Assembly (NCBI GenBank): GCA_902570525.1
Contig: CACFYN010000001.1
Coordinates: forward strand, 1 to 64,000
Direction of reading: 5' to 3'
Origin: an uncultured Pelagibacteraceae bacterium
GTDB taxonomy: Bacteria > Pseudomonadota > Alphaproteobacteria > Pelagibacterales > Pelagibacteraceae
Length of the DNA: 64,000 nucleotides
This document shows, piece by piece, positions 24,463 to 33,389 of this stretch (position 1 is its first letter; each line of letters opens with the position of its first letter). The notes below the pieces were generated by a model. The model was given only the letters and a program-made list of their open reading frames with translations, did not search any database and was not told the DNA's origin. The position numbers and the translations under genes are program-made.

Positions 24463-24538
24463 GCCCCTTTAACTCAGGTAGCAGAGTATTTTCATGGTAA
24501 GAAAAAAGTCGTCCGTGCAAGTCGGGCAAGGGGCACCA
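24463..24538 (+). tRNA. tRNA-Thr(GGT), CCA encoded, G55 in T-loop
   Basis: The cloverleaf reads: acceptor GCCCCTT/AAGGGGC, D-arm ACTC/GAGT, anticodon arm TTTTC-ATGGTAA-GAAAA giving GGT, five-base variable loop, and T-arm GTCCG/CGGGC. A73 is followed by an encoded CCA. The T-loop reads TGCAAGT, so the normally invariant T55 is G. It is on the plus strand in a gap between two minus-strand groups. Confidence 0.9.
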
Positions 24539-24541
24539 TAT

Positions 24542-25264
24542 TTACTTTTTGTAAAATATTTTTCTTAGGAAAATTGTAGTAATTATCAAAATAAAAAAAG
24601 CTCCTAATGGAAAATAAATTTCGGATGAAAATATTATATCCATTACACCGGGTGGTTTTAAATTTTGACCAATTATTGTTTCTAAACCACTACCAATAGA
24701 CACAACTAAAAAAACTTGTGGGATTATACCTATTAATGTTGCAAAGAAAAAGTTAATCACTCGCACATTAAACAAAGTTGGTAATATACAACTTAATTGC
24801 CATGGGATACCCCCTATAAATCTATAAATGAGAAGATACATAAATTCTGATTTTTTAAATTTATTTTCCAAATTTTGAAATTTATTTAAAAATTTATCTT
24901 GTACAAAATCTTTTAAGAAAAAATTCGCGAAAATATATAAAAAAGATGCACCGATGCTTAATCCTAGAATAACCACAAAAGTCCCAAACCATTTACCAAG
25001 TATGAAACCTGCTAATAAGGCAATAGGTGATCCAAATCCTAAAAATGGAAAAACCCATAAGATCGTAAAAATTAAAAAAAATAAAGATAATAAAAATATG
25101 TTTTTTGTTTTTATCTCTGAAAAGTACTCAATATTATCTTTTATAAATTCATAAGATGAAAGCTCCTGTAAACTGAATTTAGAAAACAAAAAATAAAGAA
25201 ATATTCCTACAGTCACCAGATAAAGTAAACCAATGTATATTTTAATTTTTTTTACTTTTTCCAT
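24542..25264 (-). CDS. TVP38/TMEM64 (VTT/DedA-like) family membrane protein
   Basis: 240 residues with about five or six membrane segments. The VTT core is recognisable: FGSPIALLAGFILGKWFGTFVVILGLSIGASFLYIFANFF in the first half, then RFIGGIPWQLSCILPTLFNVRVINFFFATLIGIIPQVFL. Members are thought to act as lipid scramblases or flippases; the substrate of this one cannot be read from sequence. It stands alone between tRNA-Thr and rpmH and is divergent from rpmH. Confidence 0.82.
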   Translation of the reverse strand: MEKVKKIKIYIGLLYLVTVGIFLYFLFSKFSLQELSSYEFIKDNIEYFSEIKTKNIFLLSLFFLIFTILWVFPFLGFGSPIALLAGFILGKWFGTFVVILGLSIGASFLYIFANFFLKDFVQDKFLNKFQNLENKFKKSEFMYLLIYRFIGGIPWQLSCILPTLFNVRVINFFFATLIGIIPQVFLVVSIGSGLETIIGQNLKPPGVMDIIFSSEIYFPLGAFFILIITTIFLRKIFYKK

Positions 25265-25358
25265 AAATTTTAATTGTAAATTTAAAATCTTCTATTTGCT
25301 ATTTATATATTTAATTAATATAAAGGGCGAAAATTATTAGAAAATTAAACCATATTTT

Positions 25359-25496
25359 ATGAAAAGAACATATCAACCAAGTAGACTAGTGCGAAAAAGA
25401 CGTCATGGATTCAGGTCAAAAATGAAGACCAAAGGTGGAAGAAAGCTTCTAGCAAGAAGAAGAGCAAAAGGGAGAAAAAAACTTACAGTTTCATGA
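25359..25496 (+). CDS. rpmH: 50S ribosomal protein L34
   Basis: A 45-residue, strongly basic protein; [20 protein letters not shown] and the [16 protein letters not shown] end are the family sequence. It has the usual place before rnpA, with an ATGA overlap between its stop and the rnpA start. The 94 bases upstream are the shared promoter zone with the divergent VTT gene. Confidence 0.97.
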   Translation: MKRTYQPSRLVRKRRHGFRSKMKTKGGRKLLARRRAKGRKKLTVS

Positions 25497-25834
25497 AGGT
25501 AAGAATTTGCTCTTTATCAAAGAATGAGGATTTTAGATCCATTCTTAATGGAAAAAAAATAAATAATAAATATTCTACAATTTTTTTTAAAGAAATAGAT
25601 CGTTTGAACTCCAAACAATTAAATATTAGTTTTATTGCAAAAAAAAAATTGGGCAACGCTGTTATAAGGAATAAAATTAAAAGAAGATTGAAAAATATAA
25701 TGAGAGATATAATTAAAAATATTAATATTAATTGTAAATACTCTTATTTAGTTATTGCAAAAAAAATTGTTTTTAATCACAAATTTGAAGATATAAAGAA
25801 AGAGTTATTTCTTAATTTTAAAAAAATAAAATAA
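25493..25834 (+). CDS. rnpA: Ribonuclease P protein component
   Basis: A 113-residue protein partner of the RNase P RNA in tRNA 5' maturation. The conserved basic helix [18 protein letters not shown] (the RNR motif region) is clear, and an N-terminal [19 protein letters not shown] provides the leader-binding cleft. It is translationally coupled to rpmH and followed by yidD after 1 base. Confidence 0.94.
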   Translation: MKVRICSLSKNEDFRSILNGKKINNKYSTIFFKEIDRLNSKQLNISFIAKKKLGNAVIRNKIKRRLKNIMRDIIKNININCKYSYLVIAKKIVFNHKFEDIKKELFLNFKKIK

Positions 25835-25835
25835 A

Positions 25836-26075
25836 ATGAAAAGTGTTCTGATATTCATTATAAAAACTTATAAATATTTAATTTCTCCATTTATAGGCAA
25901 TAATTGCAGATATCTACCTACGTGTTCAGAATATTTTATTGATTGTCTAAATGAATTTGGAATTATTAAAGGTTGTACAAAAGGGGTAAAGAGAATTTTA
26001 ACATGCCACCCAATTAAAACTCTTGGTGGTGGTGATGGTTATGATCCCGTAATTAAAAGAAAAGGTAAACAATAA
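25836..26075 (+). CDS. yidD: YidD membrane protein insertion efficiency factor
   Basis: A 79-residue peripheral membrane protein that aids YidC. It has an amphipathic N-terminus (LIFIIKTYKYLISPFIG), the CRYLPTCSEY motif and KGCTKGVKRILTCHP. The Cys and His residues of the family are all present. The standard place between rnpA and yidC is kept, and its last base is the first base of yidC. Confidence 0.95.
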   Translation: MKSVLIFIIKTYKYLISPFIGNNCRYLPTCSEYFIDCLNEFGIIKGCTKGVKRILTCHPIKTLGGGDGYDPVIKRKGKQ

Positions 26076-27745
26076 TGGATACAAAGAATGTAATAGCAGC
26101 AATATCATTGAGCGCAGCTGTAATAATTCTTTACAGTTTATTTTTTGCCCCAAGTCCGAATGAATTAAAAAAGATAGACGAACAAAAATCATCTATGAGT
26201 TCAGAGGCTCCTAAATTGGAAGAGTCCGAAAAAATAGTTGAATTATCTAGAGATAAAGCGTTAAAAGAAAGTAATAGAGTTGAATTCGAAAATCAAAACA
26301 TCAAAGGTTCAATTTCTTTGATGGGTGGAACAATTGATGATTTAATTTTTAAAAATTATACTGAGACTCTCGATGGTAAAAACAAAATAACCTTATTAAA
26401 CCCAAAAAAATATAGTGAAGGATATTTTGTAGAAACTGGCTGGGTATCTAGTAGTAAAAATATTGAGTTACCAAATTCTAATACAAATTGGAAGGTAGAA
26501 GGAAACAATAAACTTACACCTGGCAATCCAGTGACTTTGGTTTGGAATAATAATCAAGGCATAAGTTTTAAAAAAAAAATAAAAATTGACGAAGAATTTT
26601 TATTCTCAATAGATCAAATAATTACAAATCAATCAGAAAAATCTTATGACTTTTATGCATACGGTCAGATAATAAGAAATAAATCACCAGAAGTAACAAA
26701 TTTTTATATTCTGCATGAAGGTTTAATTGGTGTTTTAAATGACCAGCTTGTAGAAAAAGATTATGATGATATTGAAGAAAAAGAGTTTTCACAAAAAGCA
26801 GAGACTGGGTGGCTAGGTATAACTGATAAATATTGGATCACTACCTTAATTCCCGAAAAAAATAAGGAATTTAGGGCAGACTTCAATTTTAAAAATAAAT
26901 TCAGAGCGAATTTCATTGAGACCAAACCCTTGGAATTGGAGTCAAAGGGGACTGTTTCAAGCAATGTAAGGGTAATCGTAGCTGCAAAGGAGGTGGATGT
27001 TATAGATAGTTATGCAGAAAAATCTAATATATCTAAGTTTGATCTAGCAATTGATTGGGGATGGTTTTATTTTTTCACAAAAAATTTCTTTTTCGCAATT
27101 GATTATTTCTTTAAACTCACAGGTAACTTTGGAATAGCGATAGTATTAATTACAATTTGTATAAGAATACTATTTTATCCTTTGGCAAATTATTCATTTA
27201 AATCTATGGCCAAAATGAAGGTTCTACAACCAGAAATGACAAGACTTAAAGAGTTGCATAAGGACGATAAAATGAAACTACAGCAAGAAATGATGGCTTT
27301 ATATAAGAAAGAAAAAGTAAATCCTGTATCAGGTTGTTTACCAATTTTTATTCAGATTCCTTTCTTTTTTGCTATATATAAAGTTCTTTTTGTTACTTTA
27401 GAAATGAGACACCAGCCATTTTATGGTTGGATAAAAGATTTGTCTGAGAGAGACCCAACTTCAATTTTTAACCTTTTCGGCTTAATTCCATGGGACCCTC
27501 CATCATTTCTTATTATAGGAGTTTGGCCTTGTCTTATGGGCTTAACAATGTATTTGCAGCAAAAGTTAAATCCTACTCCTCCAGATCCTATACAACAAAA
27601 AATTTTTATGTTCTTTCCTTTATTTTTAACAATTATATTGGCACCATTTCCATCAGGCTTAGTTATATATTGGACAATAAATAACGTTTTAACTATGGCT
27701 CAACAACTTGTGATAATGAGACAAACCAAAGTTAAAACTACTTAG
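26075..27745 (+). CDS. yidC: Membrane protein insertase YidC
   Basis: A 556-residue inner-membrane insertase of the long Gram-negative type: TM1 at about 7-25, a large periplasmic P1 beta-domain to about residue 320, then the conserved 60-kDa core with ITICIRILFYPLANYSFKSMAKMKVLQPEM, SGCLPIFIQIPFFFAIYKVL and the final helices ending in a basic tail. The hydrophilic-groove Arg is in the CIRILFYP helix. It inserts membrane proteins with or without SecYEG. argB follows after 6 bases; yihA/engB, often between them, is not here. Confidence 0.95.
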   Translation: MDTKNVIAAISLSAAVIILYSLFFAPSPNELKKIDEQKSSMSSEAPKLEESEKIVELSRDKALKESNRVEFENQNIKGSISLMGGTIDDLIFKNYTETLDGKNKITLLNPKKYSEGYFVETGWVSSSKNIELPNSNTNWKVEGNNKLTPGNPVTLVWNNNQGISFKKKIKIDEEFLFSIDQIITNQSEKSYDFYAYGQIIRNKSPEVTNFYILHEGLIGVLNDQLVEKDYDDIEEKEFSQKAETGWLGITDKYWITTLIPEKNKEFRADFNFKNKFRANFIETKPLELESKGTVSSNVRVIVAAKEVDVIDSYAEKSNISKFDLAIDWGWFYFFTKNFFFAIDYFFKLTGNFGIAIVLITICIRILFYPLANYSFKSMAKMKVLQPEMTRLKELHKDDKMKLQQEMMALYKKEKVNPVSGCLPIFIQIPFFFAIYKVLFVTLEMRHQPFYGWIKDLSERDPTSIFNLFGLIPWDPPSFLIIGVWPCLMGLTMYLQQKLNPTPPDPIQQKIFMFFPLFLTIILAPFPSGLVIYWTINNVLTMAQQLVIMRQTKVKTT

Positions 27746-27751
27746 AATTTA

Positions 27752-28597
27752 ATGGATCTAAATAAAATTTTGCCTAAGGATGGTCCACCTATAGATCAAG
27801 TTAAAAAATATATAGAAAAATATAAAAATGACTTAATAGTTATTAAATATGGAGGAAATGTTTTTATTGATAGAAACATTTTTAATAACTTTATAGAAGA
27901 TATAAGTATTTTAAATAAACTGGGTCTGTCAATCGTCGTAATTCATGGTGGAGGACCTAGAATAAAAAGAGAGCTAGATAAATCAAATATCGTATCAAAG
28001 TTTATTAGAGGATTACGAGTGACAGATGCAAAAGTTATAAATATTGTTGAAAAGGTACTAATTGAGTTTAATGAAGATATAGTTTCTTCTTTAAAAGAAA
28101 AAGGTGTTAAAGCTATATCTTTAAATACAAAGCAAAACTGTGCGATTGAAGTGATACCGGAAGCTAAAGAGCTAGGATTTGTTGGAATACCAGACAGAAT
28201 TGATGTTGATACTATTAAGGATAAAATTGAAAATAAATTAATACCAATAATATCTCCTCTTGGACTCGGAAGTAATAATCAAGCATTTAATATAAATGGT
28301 GACATTGCAGCTGGAGCTATTGCCAAGTCTCTGAGCTGTAGAAGATTATTACTAATGACAAATGTTGAGGGTGTATTAGATAAAAATAAAAAACTAATAC
28401 AAGAAATAACTTCATCAGAAATCTTAGATATGGTTAAAAATGGTACTATCACAGAAGGAATGATACCCAAGATTAATACTTGTTTAGATGCAATAAATAA
28501 TGGTGTTACTGCAGTTGCTATTATAGATGGAAGAAAGAAACATTCTGTACTATTTGAAATTTTCTCAGATAAAGGTTCGGGGACTTTAATTAGGTAA
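27752..28597 (+). CDS. argB: Acetylglutamate kinase
   Basis: Second step of arginine synthesis, phosphorylating N-acetylglutamate. The 281-residue amino-acid-kinase fold shows IKYGGNVF (catalytic Lys), VVIHGGGPRI, FIRGLRVTD, and NINGDIAAGAIAKSL, with a Gly-rich end GSGTLI. An N-terminal helix of about 20 residues is the type seen in arginine-sensitive hexameric forms. It lies between yidC and a HAD gene, as is common in alphaproteobacteria. Confidence 0.94.
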   Translation: MDLNKILPKDGPPIDQVKKYIEKYKNDLIVIKYGGNVFIDRNIFNNFIEDISILNKLGLSIVVIHGGGPRIKRELDKSNIVSKFIRGLRVTDAKVINIVEKVLIEFNEDIVSSLKEKGVKAISLNTKQNCAIEVIPEAKELGFVGIPDRIDVDTIKDKIENKLIPIISPLGLGSNNQAFNINGDIAAGAIAKSLSCRRLLLMTNVEGVLDKNKKLIQEITSSEILDMVKNGTITEGMIPKINTCLDAINNGVTAVAIIDGRKKHSVLFEIFSDKGSGTLIR

Positions 28598-28606
28598 TTA
28601 TTTAAA

Positions 28607-29278
28607 ATGAAAGAACTTAAAACTAAAAAAAATTTATTATTAGATTTAGATGGAACTGTTTATCAAGACTTAGAGGCCGTTTTTGGACAAGTTTCCAGAT
28701 TAATGACAAAATATATTTCTGAAAAATTAAATATAGATTTAATTAAGGCCAAAGAATTACAAACCAATTATTTTTATAAATATAATACTAGTCTCAATGG
28801 ATTAATGATACATCATGATATTCAACCAAAAGAATTCCTAAAGTATGTTCATAATATAGATCTTTCCTTTATGAAGAAAGATACAGTTTTGAGGGAACAA
28901 CTAGAGAATTTAGATATGAGAAAATTAATTTTTACAAATGGAAGTACTGATCATGCAAAGAATGTGCTTACTCATTTAGGTATTGAAGATTTATTTGAGG
29001 GGATATTTGATATCAGCGATGCTGAGTACAGACCTAAGCCAGAACCAAAAGCATTTGATTTAATGGTAAAAAAATTTGGGATAGATCCAAATAACACAAT
29101 TTATATAGAAGATATTGCTAAAAATTTATCAATAGGCAAACAAAGGGGTTGCACAACTGTTTGGTTAATAAATGATGAACAGTGGGGCAAAATGGAGTCC
29201 GACAAAGATTACATTGATTACAAAATTGAAAATCTATCTTTATTTTTAAAAGAAATAAGGTTATTAAAAAGTAAATAA
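28607..29278 (+). CDS. HAD-family pyrimidine 5'-nucleotidase
   Basis: A 223-residue haloacid-dehalogenase-fold phosphatase. Motif I is LLLDLDGTVY (nucleophile Asp), motif II is LIFTNGST, the lysine of motif III is in RPKPEPKAF, and motif IV is IYIEDIAKNL. The small helical cap and the placement next to argB match the SDT1/pyrimidine 5'-nucleotidase type, which removes phosphate from UMP or CMP and related compounds. Substrate is inferred by family only. Confidence 0.82.
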   Translation: MKELKTKKNLLLDLDGTVYQDLEAVFGQVSRLMTKYISEKLNIDLIKAKELQTNYFYKYNTSLNGLMIHHDIQPKEFLKYVHNIDLSFMKKDTVLREQLENLDMRKLIFTNGSTDHAKNVLTHLGIEDLFEGIFDISDAEYRPKPEPKAFDLMVKKFGIDPNNTIYIEDIAKNLSIGKQRGCTTVWLINDEQWGKMESDKDYIDYKIENLSLFLKEIRLLKSK

Positions 29279-29281
29279 ATT

Positions 29282-30109
29282 ATGACTATTGAAAAAATTA
29301 TAAATGAAGCTTGGGAAAATAAAGATCAAGTAAATCAGAATTCTGATCAATCCTTAAAAGATGCTGTTAATCAAATTATTGATGATTTAGACAGCGGAAA
29401 AGCAAGAGTAGCTGAAAAGATTAATGGTGAGTGGAAAACTCATCAATATCTAAAAAAAGCTATCATGTTAAGTTTTAGAATGTATCCAATGGAAAATTTA
29501 AATGGTCCATACAGCAGCTGGTATGACAAAGCTCATTTACTAAAAGGAAAAACAGCTGGATGGACAAAAGAAGATCATGAAAAAGCTGGTTTTAGAATGG
29601 TTCCAAATTCACCAGTAAGAAAAGGATCATTTGTTGGAAAAAATGCAGTTTTGATGCCGTGTTATGTAAATATCGGAGCATATATTGATGAAGGGACAAT
29701 GATGGACACGTTTAGTCGTGCTGGAAGCTGTTGTCAGATTGGAAAAAATTGTCATATCTCTGCAGGTTCTGGAATTGGGGGCGTCTTGGAACCCGCTCAA
29801 GCATTACCAACAATTATTGAAGATAATGTTTTTGTTGGTGCGATGTCTGAGGTTGTCGAAGGTGTGATAGTTGGAGAAGGCTCTGTATTAAGTATGGGAA
29901 TGCTGATTACTCAAAGCACTAAAATAGTAACGCGTTCAACAGGTGAGATTACTTATGGAAAAATTCCTCCATACTCAGTTGTTGTACCAGGTTCTTTGCC
30001 AGATAAAAACAATCCATCTGCACCATCTTTAAGCTGTGCAGTGATTATTAAACAAGTTGATGAAAAAACGAGATCTAAAACATCAGTTAACGATCTTTTA
30101 AGAGAGTAA
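29282..30109 (+). CDS. dapD: Tetrahydrodipicolinate N-succinyltransferase
   Basis: Succinyl branch of lysine/diaminopimelate synthesis. 275 residues with a left-handed beta-helix made of hexapeptide repeats in the middle (RKGSFVGKNAVLMPCYVNIGAYIDEGTMMD through VIVGEGSVLSMGMLI) and the conserved MVPNSPVRKGS. It is followed after 2 bases by dapE, which works later in the same branch. Confidence 0.95.
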   Translation: MTIEKIINEAWENKDQVNQNSDQSLKDAVNQIIDDLDSGKARVAEKINGEWKTHQYLKKAIMLSFRMYPMENLNGPYSSWYDKAHLLKGKTAGWTKEDHEKAGFRMVPNSPVRKGSFVGKNAVLMPCYVNIGAYIDEGTMMDTFSRAGSCCQIGKNCHISAGSGIGGVLEPAQALPTIIEDNVFVGAMSEVVEGVIVGEGSVLSMGMLITQSTKIVTRSTGEITYGKIPPYSVVVPGSLPDKNNPSAPSLSCAVIIKQVDEKTRSKTSVNDLLRE

Positions 30110-30111
30110 AA

Positions 30112-31269
30112 ATGCAAAAAATTAATGAGCTTCAATTAGCTAAAGAGCTAATAAGGTTTCCATCTATAACACCAACAGATGCTGGTGTGATGAGATTTTT
30201 AGAAAAGAAATTAAAAAGACTTGGTTTTAAAACAAAAATATTAGAATTTAGAGAAAAAAAATCTAAACCAGTTAAAAATTTATACGCAAGGTTGGGGAAT
30301 AAAGCGCCTAATTTTTGCTTTGCTGGACATTTAGATATTGTGCCTCCAGGTAATATTAAATACTGGACAGTTAACCCTTTTAATCCATCTGTTAAACAAG
30401 GTCACCTAATTGGGAGGGGTGCAAATGATATGAAAGGTTCTGTTGCTGCTTTTGTTTCGGCTGTGAGTATATTTTTAAATAATAACAAAAAATTTAAAGG
30501 ATCAATTAGTTTTTTAATTACTGGGGATGAGGAAGGCGATGCAATTAATGGAACAAAAAAAGTTATAGACTATCTTAAAAAGAAGAAGGAAAAAATTAAT
30601 TTTTGTTTAGTGGGTGAGCCTACTAATCCAAATAGATTAGGTGAAATGATTAAAATAGGTCGTAGGGGTAGTTTAACTGGAATACTTACAATACTTGGCA
30701 TTCAAGGGCATGTTGCTTATCCACATAGAGCAAATAATCCTTCAACAACATTAATAAAAATTTTAAATGAATTAAAAAATATTAAACTTGATAAAGGAAC
30801 AAAAAATTTTCAACCATCAAACCTAGAGGTTACAAAAATTAATATAGATAATAATGCTGATAATGTTATTCCAAGAATGGCTCAAGCCACTTTTAATATT
30901 AGATATAATGATAAACATTCATCAGATTCTTTGAAAAAAAAACTTAACAAAGTATTTAGTAAAATTAGTAAAAAAAATAAATCTAAATTTAAAATAGAAT
31001 ATAGAGTATCTGGTGAAGCTTTTTTAACAAAACCAAATGCAACAACATTTATGGTTCAAAATATCGTAAAAAAAATAACAAAAATAAAACCAAAGCTTTC
31101 TACAACTGGTGGAACTTCAGATGCTAGGTTTATAAAGAATATATCTCCTTGTTTAGAGTTTGGATTGGTTGGTAAAACTATGCACAAAGTTGATGAAGCA
31201 GTATCTTTGAGTGATTTGAAAAAATTAACAAAAATTTATTCTTTAATTTTAGATAATTATTTTTCGTGA
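30112..31269 (+). CDS. dapE: Succinyl-diaminopimelate desuccinylase
   Basis: A 385-residue M20 dizinc amidohydrolase that frees L,L-diaminopimelate. Metal-site blocks are visible: FAGHLDIVPPG (His, Asp), GRGANDMKGSVAAF, TGDEEGDAINGT (catalytic Glu and metal Glu), VGEPT, and ECGL-type FGLVGKTMHKVDE at the end (His). A dimerisation lid domain occupies about 180-295. It overlaps the deacetylase-like gene by 4 bases. Confidence 0.95.
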   Translation: MQKINELQLAKELIRFPSITPTDAGVMRFLEKKLKRLGFKTKILEFREKKSKPVKNLYARLGNKAPNFCFAGHLDIVPPGNIKYWTVNPFNPSVKQGHLIGRGANDMKGSVAAFVSAVSIFLNNNKKFKGSISFLITGDEEGDAINGTKKVIDYLKKKKEKINFCLVGEPTNPNRLGEMIKIGRRGSLTGILTILGIQGHVAYPHRANNPSTTLIKILNELKNIKLDKGTKNFQPSNLEVTKINIDNNADNVIPRMAQATFNIRYNDKHSSDSLKKKLNKVFSKISKKNKSKFKIEYRVSGEAFLTKPNATTFMVQNIVKKITKIKPKLSTTGGTSDARFIKNISPCLEFGLVGKTMHKVDEAVSLSDLKKLTKIYSLILDNYFS

Positions 31270-32192
31270 AAACTGCAATAATTTCATCGGATACCTCTAT
31301 AAATCATTTAACAGGCGATGGTCATCCAGAACAACCAAAAAGAGTTTTAGCTATTAAAGAAAAATTAAAAAAACATAAAAATTTAATTTGGGATAAGCCA
31401 AGTACTTTTGATCATGATATTTTAAAAAAAGCGCATAATGAAAATTATATTGATATGGTTAAAAAAAGTTTTCCAAATGAGGGAATAAAATTTTTAGATG
31501 GAGACACTATTATCTCTCCTGGTAGCAAAGATGCTACAATTGATGCTGTTGGTTCTGTGATTAAAGCAATTGACGGGGTTGAAAATAAAAAATTTAAAAA
31601 TGCATTTTGTGCAGTACGTCCACCTGGTCATCATGCTGAAAAAGATAAAGCGATGGGATTTTGTATTTATAATAATTGTGCTGTTGCAGCACATTATCTT
31701 ATTGATAAATTTAATTATAAAAGAGTAGCTATATTCGATCCTGATGTTCATCATGGAAATGGGACTCAAGATATTTTTTATGATAACAAAAACGTTTTAT
31801 ACCTATCAACCCATCAATATCCATTTTATCCTGGAACTGGAAGCGACAAAGAAAAAGGAAATCATGATAATATTTTCAATGTACCACTGCCAGCAGGAAC
31901 AAATACCGAAGAATATTTAAGTGCATTAGATAAAGTTTTAGATAAATTAGCAAAATTTAGGCCAGAATTTTTGATTTTTAGTATGGGTTTTGATGCAAAT
32001 ATAGCTGATCCACTTGCTCAATTTGAATTACAATCTGAAGATTTTTATGAAATTACAAAAAGAACACTTAAAGCAACTAATGAGTTTACAAAAGGTAAAG
32101 TTATATCAGTATTAGAAGGTGGGTATGACCTTAATGCTCTTGCTCAAAGTGCCTTCAATCATGTAAACGCTCTATCTGAAAACAAAACATGA
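31266..32192 (+). CDS. Histone-deacetylase-family hydrolase
   Basis: A 308-residue arginase/deacetylase-fold enzyme. The full catalytic set is readable: VRPPGHHAE with His122-His123, FDPDVHHGNGT with zinc ligands Asp160 and His162, SMGFDAN with Asp243, and EGGYDL with the transition-state Tyr287. Bacterial members include acetylpolyamine amidohydrolases and AcuC-like protein deacetylases; the substrate cannot be told from sequence. It overlaps dapE by 4 bases and a SET-domain gene by 4 bases, so it is translated with both. Confidence 0.9.
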   Translation: MKTAIISSDTSINHLTGDGHPEQPKRVLAIKEKLKKHKNLIWDKPSTFDHDILKKAHNENYIDMVKKSFPNEGIKFLDGDTIISPGSKDATIDAVGSVIKAIDGVENKKFKNAFCAVRPPGHHAEKDKAMGFCIYNNCAVAAHYLIDKFNYKRVAIFDPDVHHGNGTQDIFYDNKNVLYLSTHQYPFYPGTGSDKEKGNHDNIFNVPLPAGTNTEEYLSALDKVLDKLAKFRPEFLIFSMGFDANIADPLAQFELQSEDFYEITKRTLKATNEFTKGKVISVLEGGYDLNALAQSAFNHVNALSENKT

Positions 32193-32659
32193 AATTATAT
32201 AAAATAAAAAAATCAAATATCGACAAAAAAGGTCTTTACGCTAAAAAAAATATTAAAAGTGGTACTAGAATAATTCAATATAAAGGGAAAATTATAACTA
32301 ATAGTGAAGTTGAGCGTAACCCCAAATATGATAATGACAAAGATATATACTTATTTGATATTAATAAAAGGTATTCACTAGACGGCGATTACTCGTGGAA
32401 CGTAGCTAAAAATATAAATCATAGTTGTGATCCAAACTGCGAAGTCGATGGTACTGGATATAAAATTTATGTAACAGCAATAAAAAATATTAAAAAAAAT
32501 GAAGAGCTAACATATGATTATGGATTTTCATATGATGAGGATTATAAACAGTTTCCATGCAAGTGCCGCGCAAAAAATTGTTGTGGTTATATAGTAAGAT
32601 CAGAAAGTCGATGGAGAATAAATAAAAAATTTAGAAAAAGCTCTAGAATTAATAAATAA
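32189..32659 (+). CDS. SET-domain protein-lysine methyltransferase
   Basis: 156 residues, nearly all SET domain. GLYAKKNIKSGTRIIQYKGKII is the SET-N part, NHSCDPNC (77-84) the SAM-binding and knot-forming motif, and ELTYDYG (106-112) the catalytic Tyr motif. A post-SET-like CKC..CC cluster (Cys124, 126, 131, 132) follows, which could bind zinc with the SET Cys. It probably methylates a lysine on a protein, perhaps ribosomal or DNA-binding; the target is unknown. It overlaps the deacetylase-like gene and is convergent with truA (11-base overlap). Confidence 0.9.
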   Translation: MKLYKIKKSNIDKKGLYAKKNIKSGTRIIQYKGKIITNSEVERNPKYDNDKDIYLFDINKRYSLDGDYSWNVAKNINHSCDPNCEVDGTGYKIYVTAIKNIKKNEELTYDYGFSYDEDYKQFPCKCRAKNCCGYIVRSESRWRINKKFRKSSRINK

Positions 32660-33389
32660 CTTTTTTAAGAAATAAGCCACTAGGTGGTGCTGGAGGTGCA
32701 CAAAATATTCTTTTTTTTGATAAAGTTACATTTTTAAACTTCTTTAAATCCCATTTTCCCTCTCCTAGATATTTAAGACAACCTACCATTGATCTAACTT
32801 GTGTTTGAAGAAATGACCTAGATCTAAATTCAATGAATATTTGATTTTTTTTTTTTAATATTTTTACTTTTTCTAAAGTTCTTATGGGGCTCTTTGCTGA
32901 ACATGAAGAAGCTCTAAAGGTTGAAAAATCTTTTTTTCCAACTAGAAATTTTGCACCTCTTTTAATATTTTCTAAATTGATTTTTTTTCTTATATGCCAA
33001 ACTCTATTTTTATTAATTGTTGGAACACTTTCTCTATTTAAGATTATATACTGATATATTCTAGCTTTAGCTGAATATCTTGAATGAAATTTTTCATTTC
33101 TTTTCTTTATATTTAATATTGAAATCATACTTTTATTAAGTAAAAAATTTAATCTGTTTAGAAATCTATTAATATCCAAAATTTTAATTTTAGTATCAAA
33201 ATGAGCAGACTGTGAAATTGCATGGACACCTGCATCTAATCTTCCTTGACCAACTACTGATATTTTTTCTTTCAAGATTTTTTCTAATGATTTTTCAATG
33301 GTTTTCTGAACTGATTTCCCTTTTGGTTGAGATTGCCAACCAATAAACCCTGTTCCAACATATTCTATAAGAATCTGATATCTAAACAT
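32649..33389 (-). CDS. truA: tRNA pseudouridine(38-40) synthase TruA
   Basis: 246 residues. The catalytic Asp is in GRLDAGVHAISQSAHFD (family GRTDxGVHA), and FLQTQVRSMVG near the C-terminus is the second signature. It modifies uridines in the anticodon arm of many tRNAs. It follows fmt with an 8-base overlap in the def-fmt-truA order typical of alphaproteobacteria. Confidence 0.95.
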   Translation of the reverse strand: MFRYQILIEYVGTGFIGWQSQPKGKSVQKTIEKSLEKILKEKISVVGQGRLDAGVHAISQSAHFDTKIKILDINRFLNRLNFLLNKSMISILNIKKRNEKFHSRYSAKARIYQYIILNRESVPTINKNRVWHIRKKINLENIKRGAKFLVGKKDFSTFRASSCSAKSPIRTLEKVKILKKKNQIFIEFRSRSFLQTQVRSMVGCLKYLGEGKWDLKKFKNVTLSKKRIFCAPPAPPSGLFLKKVIY

